Assembly: GCF_001402875.1 (NCBI RefSeq)
Contig: NZ_CP012946.1
Location: 1,218,001-1,282,000 of the forward strand
DNA from: Blastochloris viridis
Lineage (GTDB): Bacteria > Pseudomonadota > Alphaproteobacteria > Rhizobiales > Xanthobacteraceae
Length of the DNA: 64,000 bases
Reading direction: 5' to 3'
In this document: in pieces, positions 1 to 8,737 of the stretch
How positions within the stretch are numbered: position 1 is the stretch's first letter
How the letters are laid out: each line of letters starts with the position of its first letter
The notes under the pieces: model-generated
Databases searched by the model: none
Told to the model about the DNA's origin: nothing
What the model saw: the letters and a program-made list of their open reading frames with translations, nothing else
Translations under genes and position numbers: made by a program

Positions 1-2
1 AG

Positions 3-332
3 GAGCCCGCCGACGTCGCCGACATCCTGATCGATCTGGTGCAGCGCGAGACCAAGTCGTTCTCGATCCATTTCGCCCGCACCCTGGTCAAGGAACTGCG
101 TCCGACCGCGCGCATGCACCGCACGCCGCTGAAGTCGGCCGGCTTCAAGGTGCTCAAGGCTCCCGACGTGCCCTCGGTCCTGCTCGAACTCGGCTTCCTG
201 TCCAACCGCGAGGAACTGCGGCAGATCACCTCCCAGGCCTGGCGCACCAAGGTGACGCGGGCGATTGCGGAGGGCATCGAGGAGTTCGTGGCGACCCGGA
301 CCATGGACGAGAGCGTGCGCGCGCCGCAGTGA
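3..332 (+). CDS. amiC: N-acetylmuramoyl-L-alanine amidase, C-terminal part (left edge)
   Basis: This is the end of a zinc amidase that cuts the bond between N-acetylmuramic acid and the stem peptide, splitting septal peptidoglycan in the periplasm. The reading frame is open from base 3 and ends in TGA at 330-332, so the N-terminus lies outside the window. The visible part carries the Amidase_3 ending: an SxxFA-like stretch, HRTPLKSAGFKVLK, then VPSVLLELGFLSN, whose Glu is the catalytic residue of the family. The gene lies upstream of mrcA on the same strand, the usual alphaproteobacterial order. The symbol follows the family; which paralogue it is cannot be told from this fragment. Confidence 0.88.
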   Translation, partial: EPADVADILIDLVQRETKSFSIHFARTLVKELRPTARMHRTPLKSAGFKVLKAPDVPSVLLELGFLSNREELRQITSQAWRTKVTRAIAEGIEEFVATRTMDESVRAPQ

Positions 333-664
333 CGGCATGGCGCTGCCGGCTCCGATCGCCGGACGCCGGCTGACTGCGGCTTCGGCTTTGATGAGGCGTG
401 CGGGTCAGCGCGCCGGCGCGCGCAGGCCTCAGGCTCGCCAGGTCTCGCGGGCCCAGGCCTCGCAACATTGTGTGCCGTTGCCGCCGGGCCTCCGTTTTGC
501 CACGAAGGCGGGCGAGGCATGCTGTGGTGCCGCCAAGGTCCGGACGCCGGTGGGCCGGCGGGCGCGACCCGCCGGCCGCCTGAACGGTGCGGCGGCCGTT
601 CCGGCTTGTGCAAATCGGGTTCCCGCAGGGTGCGGAAACGCCAAAGCTGACTGCAAGGAACGAA
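333..664. other. Gap between the amidase gene and mrcA
   Basis: About 330 GC-rich bases with no convincing gene. Short frames here have atypical Arg/Ala-rich translations and no family resemblance. The region presumably holds the mrcA promoter, but I could not pick out a credible -35/-10 pair. Confidence 0.5.
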
Positions 665-3139
665 ATGCGCCTCTTGATCAGGTTTTTCGGCTTCCTGTTC
701 GCGATCGGAACGGTGGTGTTCCTGGTCGGTGTCGGTGGCGTCTCGTACTTCGTTTGGAAATACTCCCAGGATCTGCCGGACTATTCGACGCTGCAGAACT
801 ATGAGCCGCCGATCATGACGCGCGTCCACGCCACGGACGGCTCGCTGGTCGCCGAATACGCCCGCGAGCGCCGGCTTTATCTGCCGATCCAGGCGGTGCC
901 GAGACTGGTGGTGGGGGCCTTCCTCGCCGCCGAGGACAAGAATTTCTACCAGCACGGCGGCCTCGATTTCTCCGGCATCGCCCGCGCCGCGGTGGTCTAT
1001 GTGCAGAACATGGGCACCGGCCGCCGGCCGCAGGGCGCTTCGACCATTACCCAGCAGGTCGCCAAGAACTTCCTGCTCACCAACGAGGTCTCGATCGACC
1101 GCAAGGTCAAGGAAGCGCTGCTGGCGCTGCGCATCGAACGAACCTATTCGAAGGACAAGATCCTCGAACTCTATCTCAACGAAATCTATCTCGGCATGGG
1201 GGCCTATGGCATCGCCGCCGCCTCGCTGCTCTATTTCGACAAGTCGGTGCACGAACTGACCGTGGCGGAGGCGGCCTACCTTGCCGCGCTGCCCAAGGGG
1301 CCGACGCTGTTCCACCCGTTCCGCCAGCGCGAGCGCGCCATCGAGCGCCGCAACTGGGTGATCGACCGCATGGTCGAGGAGAAGTTCATCGCCGCCGAGG
1401 ACGGCGAGCGCGCCAAGAAGCAGCCGCTGGAGGTGACCTCGCGGCCGACCGGCGCCCATATCTTTGCGGCGGAGTACTTCGCCGAGGAGGTGCGCCGCGA
1501 ACTGATCGACCGCTACGGCGAGAAGAAGCTCTACGAGGGCGGGCTGTCGGTGCGCACCACGCTCGACCCCAAGTTGCAGCAGATCGCCAAGAAGACGCTG
1601 ACCGAGCACCTGGTGCGCTTCGACGAGCAGCGCGGCTGGCGCGGCCCGGTCAGCCGCATCGACCTTGCCGCCGGCGACTGGGGCGCCAAGCTTGGCGAGA
1701 TGCGCGCGTTCAGCGACATTTCCTGGCGGCTGGCGGTGGTGCTCGAAGCGGGCGACCAGACCGCTCGCATCGGCCTGCAGCCGCCGCGCGAGCGCTCCGG
1801 CCAGATCGCCACCACCCGCGACATCGGCCTGCTGACGCTGGAGGGCGTGAAGTGGGCGCGCTGGGCGCAGGGGCCGGACAAGGGCAAGGCGGTGAGCAAG
1901 GTCGCCCAGGTGGTCCGTCCCGGCGACGTCATCCATGTCGAGCAGCTCTCGGCCGACCCGTCCGGTGCCCAGACCTTCAAGCTGCGCCAGCTGCCGGACG
2001 TGGAAGGCGGCCTGGTCGCGCTCGACCCGTGGACCGGCCGCGTGCTGGCGCTGGTCGGCGGCTTTTCGTTCGACGAAAGCCAGTTCAACCGCGCCACCCA
2101 GGCGTTGCGCCAGCCGGGTTCGTCGTTCAAGCCGTTCGTCTACGCCGCCGCGCTCGACAACGGCTACACCCCGTCCACGGTGGTGATGGACGCGCCGATC
2201 GAGGTCGACCAGGGGCCGGGCCAGGACAAGTGGCGGCCGGAAAACTACTCCGGCAAGTTCTACGGTCCGCAGACGCTGCGGTTCGGCATCGAGCAGTCGC
2301 GCAACGTGATGACGGTGCGGCTGGCGCAGGACGTCGGCATGCCGCTGATCGCCGAATACGCCAAGCGGTTCGGCGTCTATGACGATATGCTGCCGGTGCT
2401 GTCGATGGCGCTCGGCGCCGGCGAAACCACGCTTTTGCGCATGGCCGGCGCCTACGGCATGTTCGCCAATGGCGGCCGCCGCATCAAGCCGACCCTGATT
2501 GACCGGGTGCAGGACCGCTACGGCCACACCGTCTACCGCCACGACGAGCGGCAGTGCCAGGGCTGCGACGCCGACAGTTGGGCGGGCCAGCCCGAGCCGA
2601 CCCTGGTCGACAAGCGCGAGCAGGTGCTCGACCCGATGACCGCCTACCAGATCACCTCGATGATGGAGGGCGTGGTCCAGCGCGGCACCGGCACGGCGCT
2701 GAAGGCGGTGGGCAAGCCGATCGCCGGCAAGACCGGCACCACCAACGACGCCAAGGACGTCTGGTTCGTCGGCTTCTCGCCTGATCTGGTGGTGGCGACC
2801 TATTTCGGCTTCGACCGGCCGCGCTCGCTCGGCAAGGGCGCCACCGGCGGCGGCATCGCCGCGCCGGTTGCCCGCGACTTCATGAAGCTCGCGCTCGCCG
2901 ACAAGCCGTCGGTGCCATTCCGGGTGCCGCCCGGCATCAAGCTGATCCGCATCAACGCCAAGACCGGCCTGCGTGCCCAGCCCGGCGAGAGCGGCACCAT
3001 CCTGGAGGCGTTCAAGCCCGGCACTGCGCCGCCCGACTCCTATTCGATCATCGGCGTGGTCGACTCCGAGGGCCGCCCGCTGACGGTGTCGCCGGAGGCC
3101 GACCGTGCGGTCGGTTCCGGAACCGGTGGGCTCTATTGA
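665..3139 (+). CDS. mrcA: Penicillin-binding protein 1A (bifunctional glycosyltransferase/transpeptidase)
   Basis: This class A PBP polymerises lipid II into glycan strands and cross-links them in the periplasm, anchored by one N-terminal membrane segment (about residues 5-30). The GT51 domain shows EDKNFYQHGG and GASTITQQVAKNF. An inserted OB-like segment typical of PBP1A follows. The transpeptidase domain shows the serine motif SSFK, the SRN motif and KTGTT. I chose ATG 665 (824 aa) because AAGGA stands just before it and the membrane anchor follows at once; the frame stays open upstream to 587. The TGA overlaps the TTG start of the next gene by four bases, suggesting coupling. Confidence 0.96.
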   Translation: MRLLIRFFGFLFAIGTVVFLVGVGGVSYFVWKYSQDLPDYSTLQNYEPPIMTRVHATDGSLVAEYARERRLYLPIQAVPRLVVGAFLAAEDKNFYQHGGLDFSGIARAAVVYVQNMGTGRRPQGASTITQQVAKNFLLTNEVSIDRKVKEALLALRIERTYSKDKILELYLNEIYLGMGAYGIAAASLLYFDKSVHELTVAEAAYLAALPKGPTLFHPFRQRERAIERRNWVIDRMVEEKFIAAEDGERAKKQPLEVTSRPTGAHIFAAEYFAEEVRRELIDRYGEKKLYEGGLSVRTTLDPKLQQIAKKTLTEHLVRFDEQRGWRGPVSRIDLAAGDWGAKLGEMRAFSDISWRLAVVLEAGDQTARIGLQPPRERSGQIATTRDIGLLTLEGVKWARWAQGPDKGKAVSKVAQVVRPGDVIHVEQLSADPSGAQTFKLRQLPDVEGGLVALDPWTGRVLALVGGFSFDESQFNRATQALRQPGSSFKPFVYAAALDNGYTPSTVVMDAPIEVDQGPGQDKWRPENYSGKFYGPQTLRFGIEQSRNVMTVRLAQDVGMPLIAEYAKRFGVYDDMLPVLSMALGAGETTLLRMAGAYGMFANGGRRIKPTLIDRVQDRYGHTVYRHDERQCQGCDADSWAGQPEPTLVDKREQVLDPMTAYQITSMMEGVVQRGTGTALKAVGKPIAGKTGTTNDAKDVWFVGFSPDLVVATYFGFDRPRSLGKGATGGGIAAPVARDFMKLALADKPSVPFRVPPGIKLIRINAKTGLRAQPGESGTILEAFKPGTAPPDSYSIIGVVDSEGRPLTVSPEADRAVGSGTGGLY

Positions 3140-3588
3140 CGGCGTCCGGCGAGCGGTCGTTGCCGGAGTGGCCGGACATCGGCGATCGGTTCGAAAAGGA
3201 GTTCTGCTTCTCGGCCGATGAGATTTCCGATTTTGCCACCCGGCTCGGCGACAACAACCCGCTGCACCACGATACCGAGTACGCCGCCGCCTCGCGCTTT
3301 CGCGGGCTGATCGCCTGCGGGCCGCACACCTCGGCGCTGTTCATCGCCTTGCTTGCCAGTTGGTTTTCGCCCGACTGGGAGCTGGTCGGGCTGGAGTTCC
3401 AGGTCAGGTTCGACCAGCCGATCCGGGTCGACACCACGGTGCGTATGGTCTGGACGGTGGCATCGGTCGAGGCCAACGCCGCCGGCACCCGCGCCAAGCT
3501 CGCCGTAACCGGCGAGGCGGTCGACCCGAACGGCCGCCCACTGCTCACCGGCAGCGCCACTTTGGTGCTGTGGCCGAAGGAGGGGTGA
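3136..3588 (+). CDS. MaoC-like hot-dog dehydratase family protein
   Basis: This 150-aa single-domain hot-dog protein resembles MaoC-type (R)-enoyl-CoA hydratases. The segment GDNNPLHHDTEYA contains the Asp/His pair of the MaoC active site, followed by FRGLIACGPHTSALF, the usual next helix. A beta-rich C-terminal half (VGLEFQVRFDQPI) fits the fold. The start is TTG, overlapping the mrcA stop (TTGA), so translation is probably coupled to mrcA. The family hydrates or dehydrates acyl-CoA thioesters, but the substrate cannot be read from sequence. It is the first gene of a block that separates mrcA from prfB. Confidence 0.82.
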   Translation: MTASGERSLPEWPDIGDRFEKEFCFSADEISDFATRLGDNNPLHHDTEYAAASRFRGLIACGPHTSALFIALLASWFSPDWELVGLEFQVRFDQPIRVDTTVRMVWTVASVEANAAGTRAKLAVTGEAVDPNGRPLLTGSATLVLWPKEG

Positions 3589-3600
3589 GGCGTCTCGCGT

Positions 3601-3705
3601 GTCATCCCGGGCAAGGGCCGAAGGCGCGCGCGCCGGGATCGTGTGCCGAAGGGGGGGTCTCCTGCTGACGGTCCCGGCTCGGCGCGTCACGCCGTCCGGG
3701 ACGAC
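3601..3705. repeat. Intergenic inverted repeat, family A, copy 1
   Basis: GTCATCCCGG (3601-3610) pairs with CCGGGACGAC (3696-3705), with one mismatch. The inside carries GGGCCGAAGGCG- and CCCGGCTCGGCG-type segments. A second copy with the same ends lies at 10131-10238. Both sit directly downstream of plus-strand genes, so they may act as transcript ends. REP/BIME-like elements of this type are common between Hyphomicrobiales genes. Confidence 0.7.
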
Positions 3706-3805
3706 ACCGGATGGATCCCGCCGTTGCAGAGCAGACGCGCTTTCCCGATGCTGCCGGAACTGAAGCGCCGGCTCTACCGTTCAACCAACTCGTTCGGAGG
3801 TGTCC

Positions 3806-4795
3806 ATGCGCATGACCACCGTTGTCGCCGCTCTGGCCATTGTCGCGGCCGGAGCCGCCGGCGGCTACGTTCTTTGGTCGCGCGAGGCGGCCACCCGCGT
3901 GCCGGAGGGCTTCGCCCGCGCCAATGGCCGCATCGAGGTCGAGCGGGTCGACGTTGCCACCAAGATCGCCGGCCGCATCGCCGAACTGAGAGTGCGCGAG
4001 GGCGACGACGTCACCAAGGGCATGCTGGTGGCGCGGCTCGATTCCACCGAGCTGCGCGCCCAGCTCGCCGCCGCCAAGGCGGCGGTGCTGCGCGCCGAGC
4101 AGGCGATCATCAAGGCAGAGGCCGACGTGGCGAGCCAGGAGGCCAGTCTCGTGCTCGCCGAACTCGAACTCTCGCGCGGCACCGAACTCGGCAAGCGCTC
4201 GGTGGCCTCGGTGTCGGACGTCGACAAGCGCCGGGCCCAGCGCGACGTCGCCAAGGCCGTGGTCGATGGCGCCAAGGCCGCGGTTGGCGATGCCAAAGCC
4301 GCCCGCGAAGTCGCGATCGCCCAGGTCGACCAGATCCAGGCGACGCTGGACGAGACCGACCTCACAGCACCGGTGGCCGGCCGGGTCGAATACAAGCTCA
4401 CCCAGCCGGGTGCGGTGCTGGCGGCCGGCGGCCGCGTCGTGACGCTGCTTGATCTCACCGACGTCTACATGACGGTGTTCCTGCCCACCGCCCAGGTCGG
4501 CAAGGTAGCGCTCGGCTCGGACGCGCGGATCATCCTCGACGCCGGGCCGCAATTCGTCATCCCGGCCAGGGTGTCGTTCATCGCCGCCGAGGCGCAGTTC
4601 ACGCCGAAAGCGGTCGAGACGGTGACCGAGCGCGAGAAGCTGATGTACCGCCTCAAGGTGTCGATCGACCCCAAGCTGCTCACCACCTATCGCAACTATG
4701 TCAAGGCCGGGCTGACCGGCTACGCCTATCTCCGGATCGACCCGGATGCCGCCTGGCCCGCCTCCCTTCAGCCGAAGCTGCCGGATGTGCGCTGA
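3806..4795 (+). CDS. yhiI: HlyD-family periplasmic adaptor, YhiI-like
   Basis: This 329-aa membrane-fusion adaptor has an N-terminal membrane anchor (about residues 5-22), a biotinyl-lipoyl-like half-motif (VATKIAGRIAELRVREGD), a long alpha-helical hairpin (about residues 90-170) and the return strand (LTAPVAGRVEYKL). Such proteins bridge an inner-membrane exporter to the outer membrane. ATG 3806 was chosen because CGGAGG lies five bases upstream; an in-frame GTG at 3800 is buried in that site. It is followed by an ABC fusion protein and a permease, the same order as E. coli yhiI-rbbA-yhhJ. The substrate is unknown. Confidence 0.88.
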   Translation: MRMTTVVAALAIVAAGAAGGYVLWSREAATRVPEGFARANGRIEVERVDVATKIAGRIAELRVREGDDVTKGMLVARLDSTELRAQLAAAKAAVLRAEQAIIKAEADVASQEASLVLAELELSRGTELGKRSVASVSDVDKRRAQRDVAKAVVDGAKAAVGDAKAAREVAIAQVDQIQATLDETDLTAPVAGRVEYKLTQPGAVLAAGGRVVTLLDLTDVYMTVFLPTAQVGKVALGSDARIILDAGPQFVIPARVSFIAAEAQFTPKAVETVTEREKLMYRLKVSIDPKLLTTYRNYVKAGLTGYAYLRIDPDAAWPASLQPKLPDVR

Positions 4796-7529
4796 GCCGA
4801 TCGTCCGCACCGAGGGGCTGAGCCATCGCTTCGGCGCCAAGACGGCGTTGATCGACGCGACGCTGGAGCTGCCGGCGGGCTCCACCACCGCGGTGGTGGG
4901 ACCGGACGGCGTCGGCAAATCGACGCTGCTGTCGCTGATTTCCGGCACGCGGAAAATCCAGACCGGCACCGTCACCGTGCTGGGCGGCGACATGCGCGAC
5001 GCCCGCCACCGCGGCCGGGTGGCGCCGCGCATCGCCTACATGCTGCAGGGGCTCGGCAAGAACCTCTACCCGACGCTGTCGGTGGTCGAGAACATCGATT
5101 TCTTCGGTCGCCTGCACGGCCAGGGCCCGCGCGAGCGCGCCGCGCGCATCCAGCGCCTGCTGGAGGCCACCGGCCTTAAGCCGTTTTCGGACCGGGCGGC
5201 GGGCAAGCTGTCCGGCGGCATGAAGCAGAAGCTGTCGCTGTGCTGCGCGCTGGTCCATGACCCCGACCTCCTGATCCTCGACGAGCCGACCACCGGCGTC
5301 GACCCGCTGTCGCGCCGCCAGTTCTGGGCGCTGATCGACGCGCTGCGCGCGGAGCGGCCGGCGATGACGGTGGTGGTCGCCACCGCCTATATGGAGGAGG
5401 CGGCGCGGTTCGAGCGGCTGATCGCCATCGACGAGGGCCGCATCCTCGCCGCGGAGCGCACTGCCGACGTGCTGGCGCGCACCGGCGCATCGACGCTCGA
5501 AGCCGCCTACGTCGCGCTGCAGCGGCCGGAGCGGCGCGGGCAGGGCGGCGCGCTGGTGATTCCGCCGCGGGCCGAGCACGACGGCGCGCCGGCGATCGAG
5601 GCCTTCCATCTCACCCGCCGCTTCGGCGATTTCGTCGCGGTCGATGATGTGTCGTTCCGCATCGGGCGCGGCGAGATCTTCGGGTTCCTCGGCTCCAACG
5701 GTTGCGGCAAGACCACCACCATGAAAATGCTCACCGGCCTGTTGCCGGTGAGCGAGGGCAGGGCGGAGCTGCTCGGCAAGCCGGTCGATGCCGGCGACAT
5801 CGCCACCCGGATGCGGGTCGGCTACATGTCGCAGTCGTTCTCGCTTTATGACGAGCTGTCGGTCCGCGCCAACCTCGAGCTGCACGCCAAGCTCTACCGC
5901 GTGCCCAAGGACGAGACGCGCGCCCGCGTCACCGATGCGTTGACGCGGTTCGATCTGGCCGACGTCGCAAGCGAGCTGCCGGCCGGCCTGCCGCTCGGCA
6001 TCCGCCAGCGCCTGCAACTGGCCGCGGCCTGCCTGCACCGGCCCGAGGTGCTGATCCTCGACGAGCCGACCTCGGGCGTCGACCCGGCGGCGCGCGATCT
6101 GTTCTGGCGGCTGATGATCGAACTCGCCCGCCGCGACGGCGTCACCATTTTCGTCTCGACCCATTTCATGAATGAGGCCGAGCGCTGCGACCGCATCTCG
6201 CTGATGCACGCTGGCAAGGTGCTGGCGGTCGGCACGCCGGCGGAACTGGTCGCCAGCAAGGGCTCGCCCTCGCTGGAGGAGGCGTTCATCGCCTATCTCA
6301 CCCTCGCCGCCGGCGAGAGCGTCGAGGCCGCCGCCGCTGGCGCCGCGGCCGACCCGCCGCCGGCGGACCCGGAGCCTGCGCCGGGCGCGCGCTCCCAGCT
6401 CGCCGTCTCGCTCGGCCGCATCTGGGCGTTCGCCCGCAGAGAGGGCGTCGAGCTGTTGCGCGACCGCGTGCGGCTGGCCTTCGGCCTGATCGGCCCGCTG
6501 ATCCTGATGCTGACGTTCGGCTATGGCATCTCGTTCGACGTCGAGAAGTTGTCGTTCGCGGTGCTCGACCGCGACCAGAGCATCGAAAGCCGCACCTTCC
6601 TCGAAGCGTTCGCCGGCTCGCGCTATTTTTCCGAAAGGCCGCCGCTCAACTATCAGGACGAGATCGACGCGCGCATGCGCGCCGGTGAGCTGCGCCTGGC
6701 CATCACCATTCCGCCGAGCTTCGGCCACGACCTCCTGAGCAATCAGCGGCCCGAGGTCGGGTTCTGGCTCGACGGCGCCAACGCGTTTCGCGCCGAGACC
6801 ACCCGCGGCTACGTCAACGGCGTGGTGCAGGCCTATGCCGAGGACCTGGCGCGGCGCACCTATGGCGCGGTGCCGGATCTGACGGCGGTCGAGCTGCGCC
6901 CGCGCTTTCGCTACAACCAGGATTTCCGCAGCGTGTTCGCCATCGCCCCAGGCATCATCATGATGCTGATGGCGATGATCCCGGCGATGATGACGGCGCT
7001 CGGCGTGGTGCGCGAGCGCGAGATCGGCTCGATCGCCAACCTCTACGCTTCGCCCGCCACGGTAGGCGAATTCCTCATCGGCAAGCAACTGCCCTATCTT
7101 GCGCTCGGCTTCGTCAGCTTCCTGCTGCTGATCGTGCTGGTGGTGGTGCATTTCGGCGTGCCGGTGCGCGGCTCGCTGCTGGCCTTGGTGGCAGGCGGGG
7201 CGCTCTACATCGCCGCCACCACCGCGTTCGGCCTGTTCGTGTCGAGCTTCGTGAAGAGCCAGGTGGCGGCGATGATGGTGACGGCGGTGCTGTGCAACAC
7301 CATCGCCATCAACTTCTCAGGGCTGCTCTACCCGACCTCGACGCTGACCGGCTCGGCCAAGCTGCTCAGTGTCGGATTTCCGGCCTCCTGGTTCCAGCAC
7401 ATCAGCCTCGGCACCTTCACCAAGGGCTTGCCGGCCTCGGCCTTCACCCTTGACCTCGTGGTGCTGGTGCTGTTCGCCATCGGCTTTCTGATGGCGGCGC
7501 GGCTGTTCCTGAAAAAGCAGGAGACGTGA
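4785..7529 (+). CDS. rbbA: Tandem-ATPase ABC transporter fused to an ABC-2 permease, RbbA-like
   Basis: This 914-aa protein has two nucleotide-binding domains followed by an ABC-2 membrane domain, the architecture and near the length of E. coli RbbA/YhiH. Domain 1 (about residues 8-235) has GPDGVGKST, LSGGMKQKL and LLILDEPTTGVDP. Domain 2 (about 270-490) has GSNGCGKTTT and VLILDEPTSGVDP, but LPLGIRQRL where the LSGGQ signature is expected. The C-terminal part (about 545-914) has five to six membrane helices and an ABC-2 loop (GVVREREIGS). RbbA has been reported as ribosome-associated, but neighbours yhiI and yhhJ argue for export. An alternative ATG lies at 4746; 4785 gives an 11-base overlap with yhiI. 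Confidence 0.9.
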   Translation: MCAEPIVRTEGLSHRFGAKTALIDATLELPAGSTTAVVGPDGVGKSTLLSLISGTRKIQTGTVTVLGGDMRDARHRGRVAPRIAYMLQGLGKNLYPTLSVVENIDFFGRLHGQGPRERAARIQRLLEATGLKPFSDRAAGKLSGGMKQKLSLCCALVHDPDLLILDEPTTGVDPLSRRQFWALIDALRAERPAMTVVVATAYMEEAARFERLIAIDEGRILAAERTADVLARTGASTLEAAYVALQRPERRGQGGALVIPPRAEHDGAPAIEAFHLTRRFGDFVAVDDVSFRIGRGEIFGFLGSNGCGKTTTMKMLTGLLPVSEGRAELLGKPVDAGDIATRMRVGYMSQSFSLYDELSVRANLELHAKLYRVPKDETRARVTDALTRFDLADVASELPAGLPLGIRQRLQLAAACLHRPEVLILDEPTSGVDPAARDLFWRLMIELARRDGVTIFVSTHFMNEAERCDRISLMHAGKVLAVGTPAELVASKGSPSLEEAFIAYLTLAAGESVEAAAAGAAADPPPADPEPAPGARSQLAVSLGRIWAFARREGVELLRDRVRLAFGLIGPLILMLTFGYGISFDVEKLSFAVLDRDQSIESRTFLEAFAGSRYFSERPPLNYQDEIDARMRAGELRLAITIPPSFGHDLLSNQRPEVGFWLDGANAFRAETTRGYVNGVVQAYAEDLARRTYGAVPDLTAVELRPRFRYNQDFRSVFAIAPGIIMMLMAMIPAMMTALGVVREREIGSIANLYASPATVGEFLIGKQLPYLALGFVSFLLLIVLVVVHFGVPVRGSLLALVAGGALYIAATTAFGLFVSSFVKSQVAAMMVTAVLCNTIAINFSGLLYPTSTLTGSAKLLSVGFPASWFQHISLGTFTKGLPASAFTLDLVVLVLFAIGFLMAARLFLKKQET

Positions 7530-8656
7530 TGCGCGCGCTCGCCAACATCTGGACGCTCGGCCTCAAGGAATTCGCCAGCCTGCGGCACGATCGCATCATG
7601 CTGGTGCTGCTGCTCTACGTCTTCACCGGCGCAATTTATTCGATCGCCCACGGCGTCTCGACCGAGGTGGTCAATGCTTCGATCGGCATCGTCGATTCGG
7701 ATCATTCGCAGCTGTCGGGACGCATCGCCAGCGCGCTGCAGGCGCCGCTGTTCCAGTCGCCGGTGCTGCTGGATCGCGATCAGGTCGACGCGGCGATGGA
7801 GGCCGGCCGCATCACCTTCGTCATCGACATTCCGCCCTCGTTCGAGGCCGACGTGCTGCGCGGCAACAAGCCCGCGGTGCAGATTCTGATCGACGCCACC
7901 GCCATGACGCAGGCCGGGGTCGGCTCGCTCGACATCCAGCAGATCGTGCTGCAGGAGGTGACGGCGTGGCTGCAAAGCCGCGGCGTCGCGGCCTCGCTGC
8001 CGATCGAGGTGAAGACGCGGGCGTTCTTCAACCCCAACCTCGATTCGATCCGCTTCACCTCGGTGATGGCGATCATCAACTTCGTCACCATCCTGTCGAT
8101 CGTGCTGGTGGCGGCGGCGGTGATCCGCGAACGCGAGCACGGCACCATCGAGCATCTTCTGGTGATGCCGGTCACCCCCGCCGAGATCGCCGTCGCCAAG
8201 ATCTGGGCCAATGGCGCGGTGATCCTGGTAGCGACGTTCCTGTCGCTGGTGTTCATGGTGGAAGGGGTGCTCAAGGTGCCGGTCCACGGCTCCATCGCCC
8301 TGTTTCTGGCCGGCACCGCGATCTATCTGTTCGCCACCACCTCGCTCGGCATCCTGCTCGCCACCGTGGCGCCGACCATGCCGCAGTTCGGCCTGCTGGC
8401 CATCCCGGTGTTCATCGTCATGAACCTGCTGTCGGGCGCCAACACCCCGCTGGAGAGCATGCCCGAGCTGCTGCAGCACATCGTCCAGGTGTCGCCAACC
8501 ACGCACTTCGTCGCCTTTTCCCAGGCCATCCTCTACCGCGGCGCCTCGCTCGACGTGGTGTGGCCGCAAATCGTGGTGATGGCGGTGATCGGCGCGGTGG
8601 TGCTCGGCGTGGCGCTGGTGCGTTTTCGCTCGATGCTGGCCTCGCAGGCCGGGTGA
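7529..8656 (+). CDS. yhhJ: ABC-2 type permease, YhhJ-like
   Basis: This 375-aa inner-membrane protein has one N-terminal helix (about residues 22-42), a large extracytoplasmic domain and five C-terminal helices, with the ABC-2 signature AAAVIREREHGTIEHLLVMP. It probably pairs with the membrane half of the preceding RbbA-like protein to form the export channel, with the YhiI-like adaptor on the periplasmic side. Start ATG 7529 overlaps the upstream TGA by one base (TGATG); GTG 7526 is an in-frame alternative. The tight spacing of all three genes indicates one operon. Confidence 0.88.
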   Translation: MRALANIWTLGLKEFASLRHDRIMLVLLLYVFTGAIYSIAHGVSTEVVNASIGIVDSDHSQLSGRIASALQAPLFQSPVLLDRDQVDAAMEAGRITFVIDIPPSFEADVLRGNKPAVQILIDATAMTQAGVGSLDIQQIVLQEVTAWLQSRGVAASLPIEVKTRAFFNPNLDSIRFTSVMAIINFVTILSIVLVAAAVIREREHGTIEHLLVMPVTPAEIAVAKIWANGAVILVATFLSLVFMVEGVLKVPVHGSIALFLAGTAIYLFATTSLGILLATVAPTMPQFGLLAIPVFIVMNLLSGANTPLESMPELLQHIVQVSPTTHFVAFSQAILYRGASLDVVWPQIVVMAVIGAVVLGVALVRFRSMLASQAG

Positions 8657-8737
8657 GTATTCCTCCCAGTGGCGTGGCGAAAGACCGGGCGATGGCCTAA
8701 ACAGCCGCAGTTCCATCGCTCACACGGGGGGAGTTCC

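Noticed and set aside
3602..5032. A 476-codon minus-strand frame across yhiI
   Set aside because: Low-complexity Gly/Arg/Leu translation and it crosses an intergenic repeat; no ribosome site.
4701..7151. An 816-codon minus-strand frame opposite rbbA
   Set aside because: Same kind of shadow; rbbA has all ABC motifs on the plus strand.
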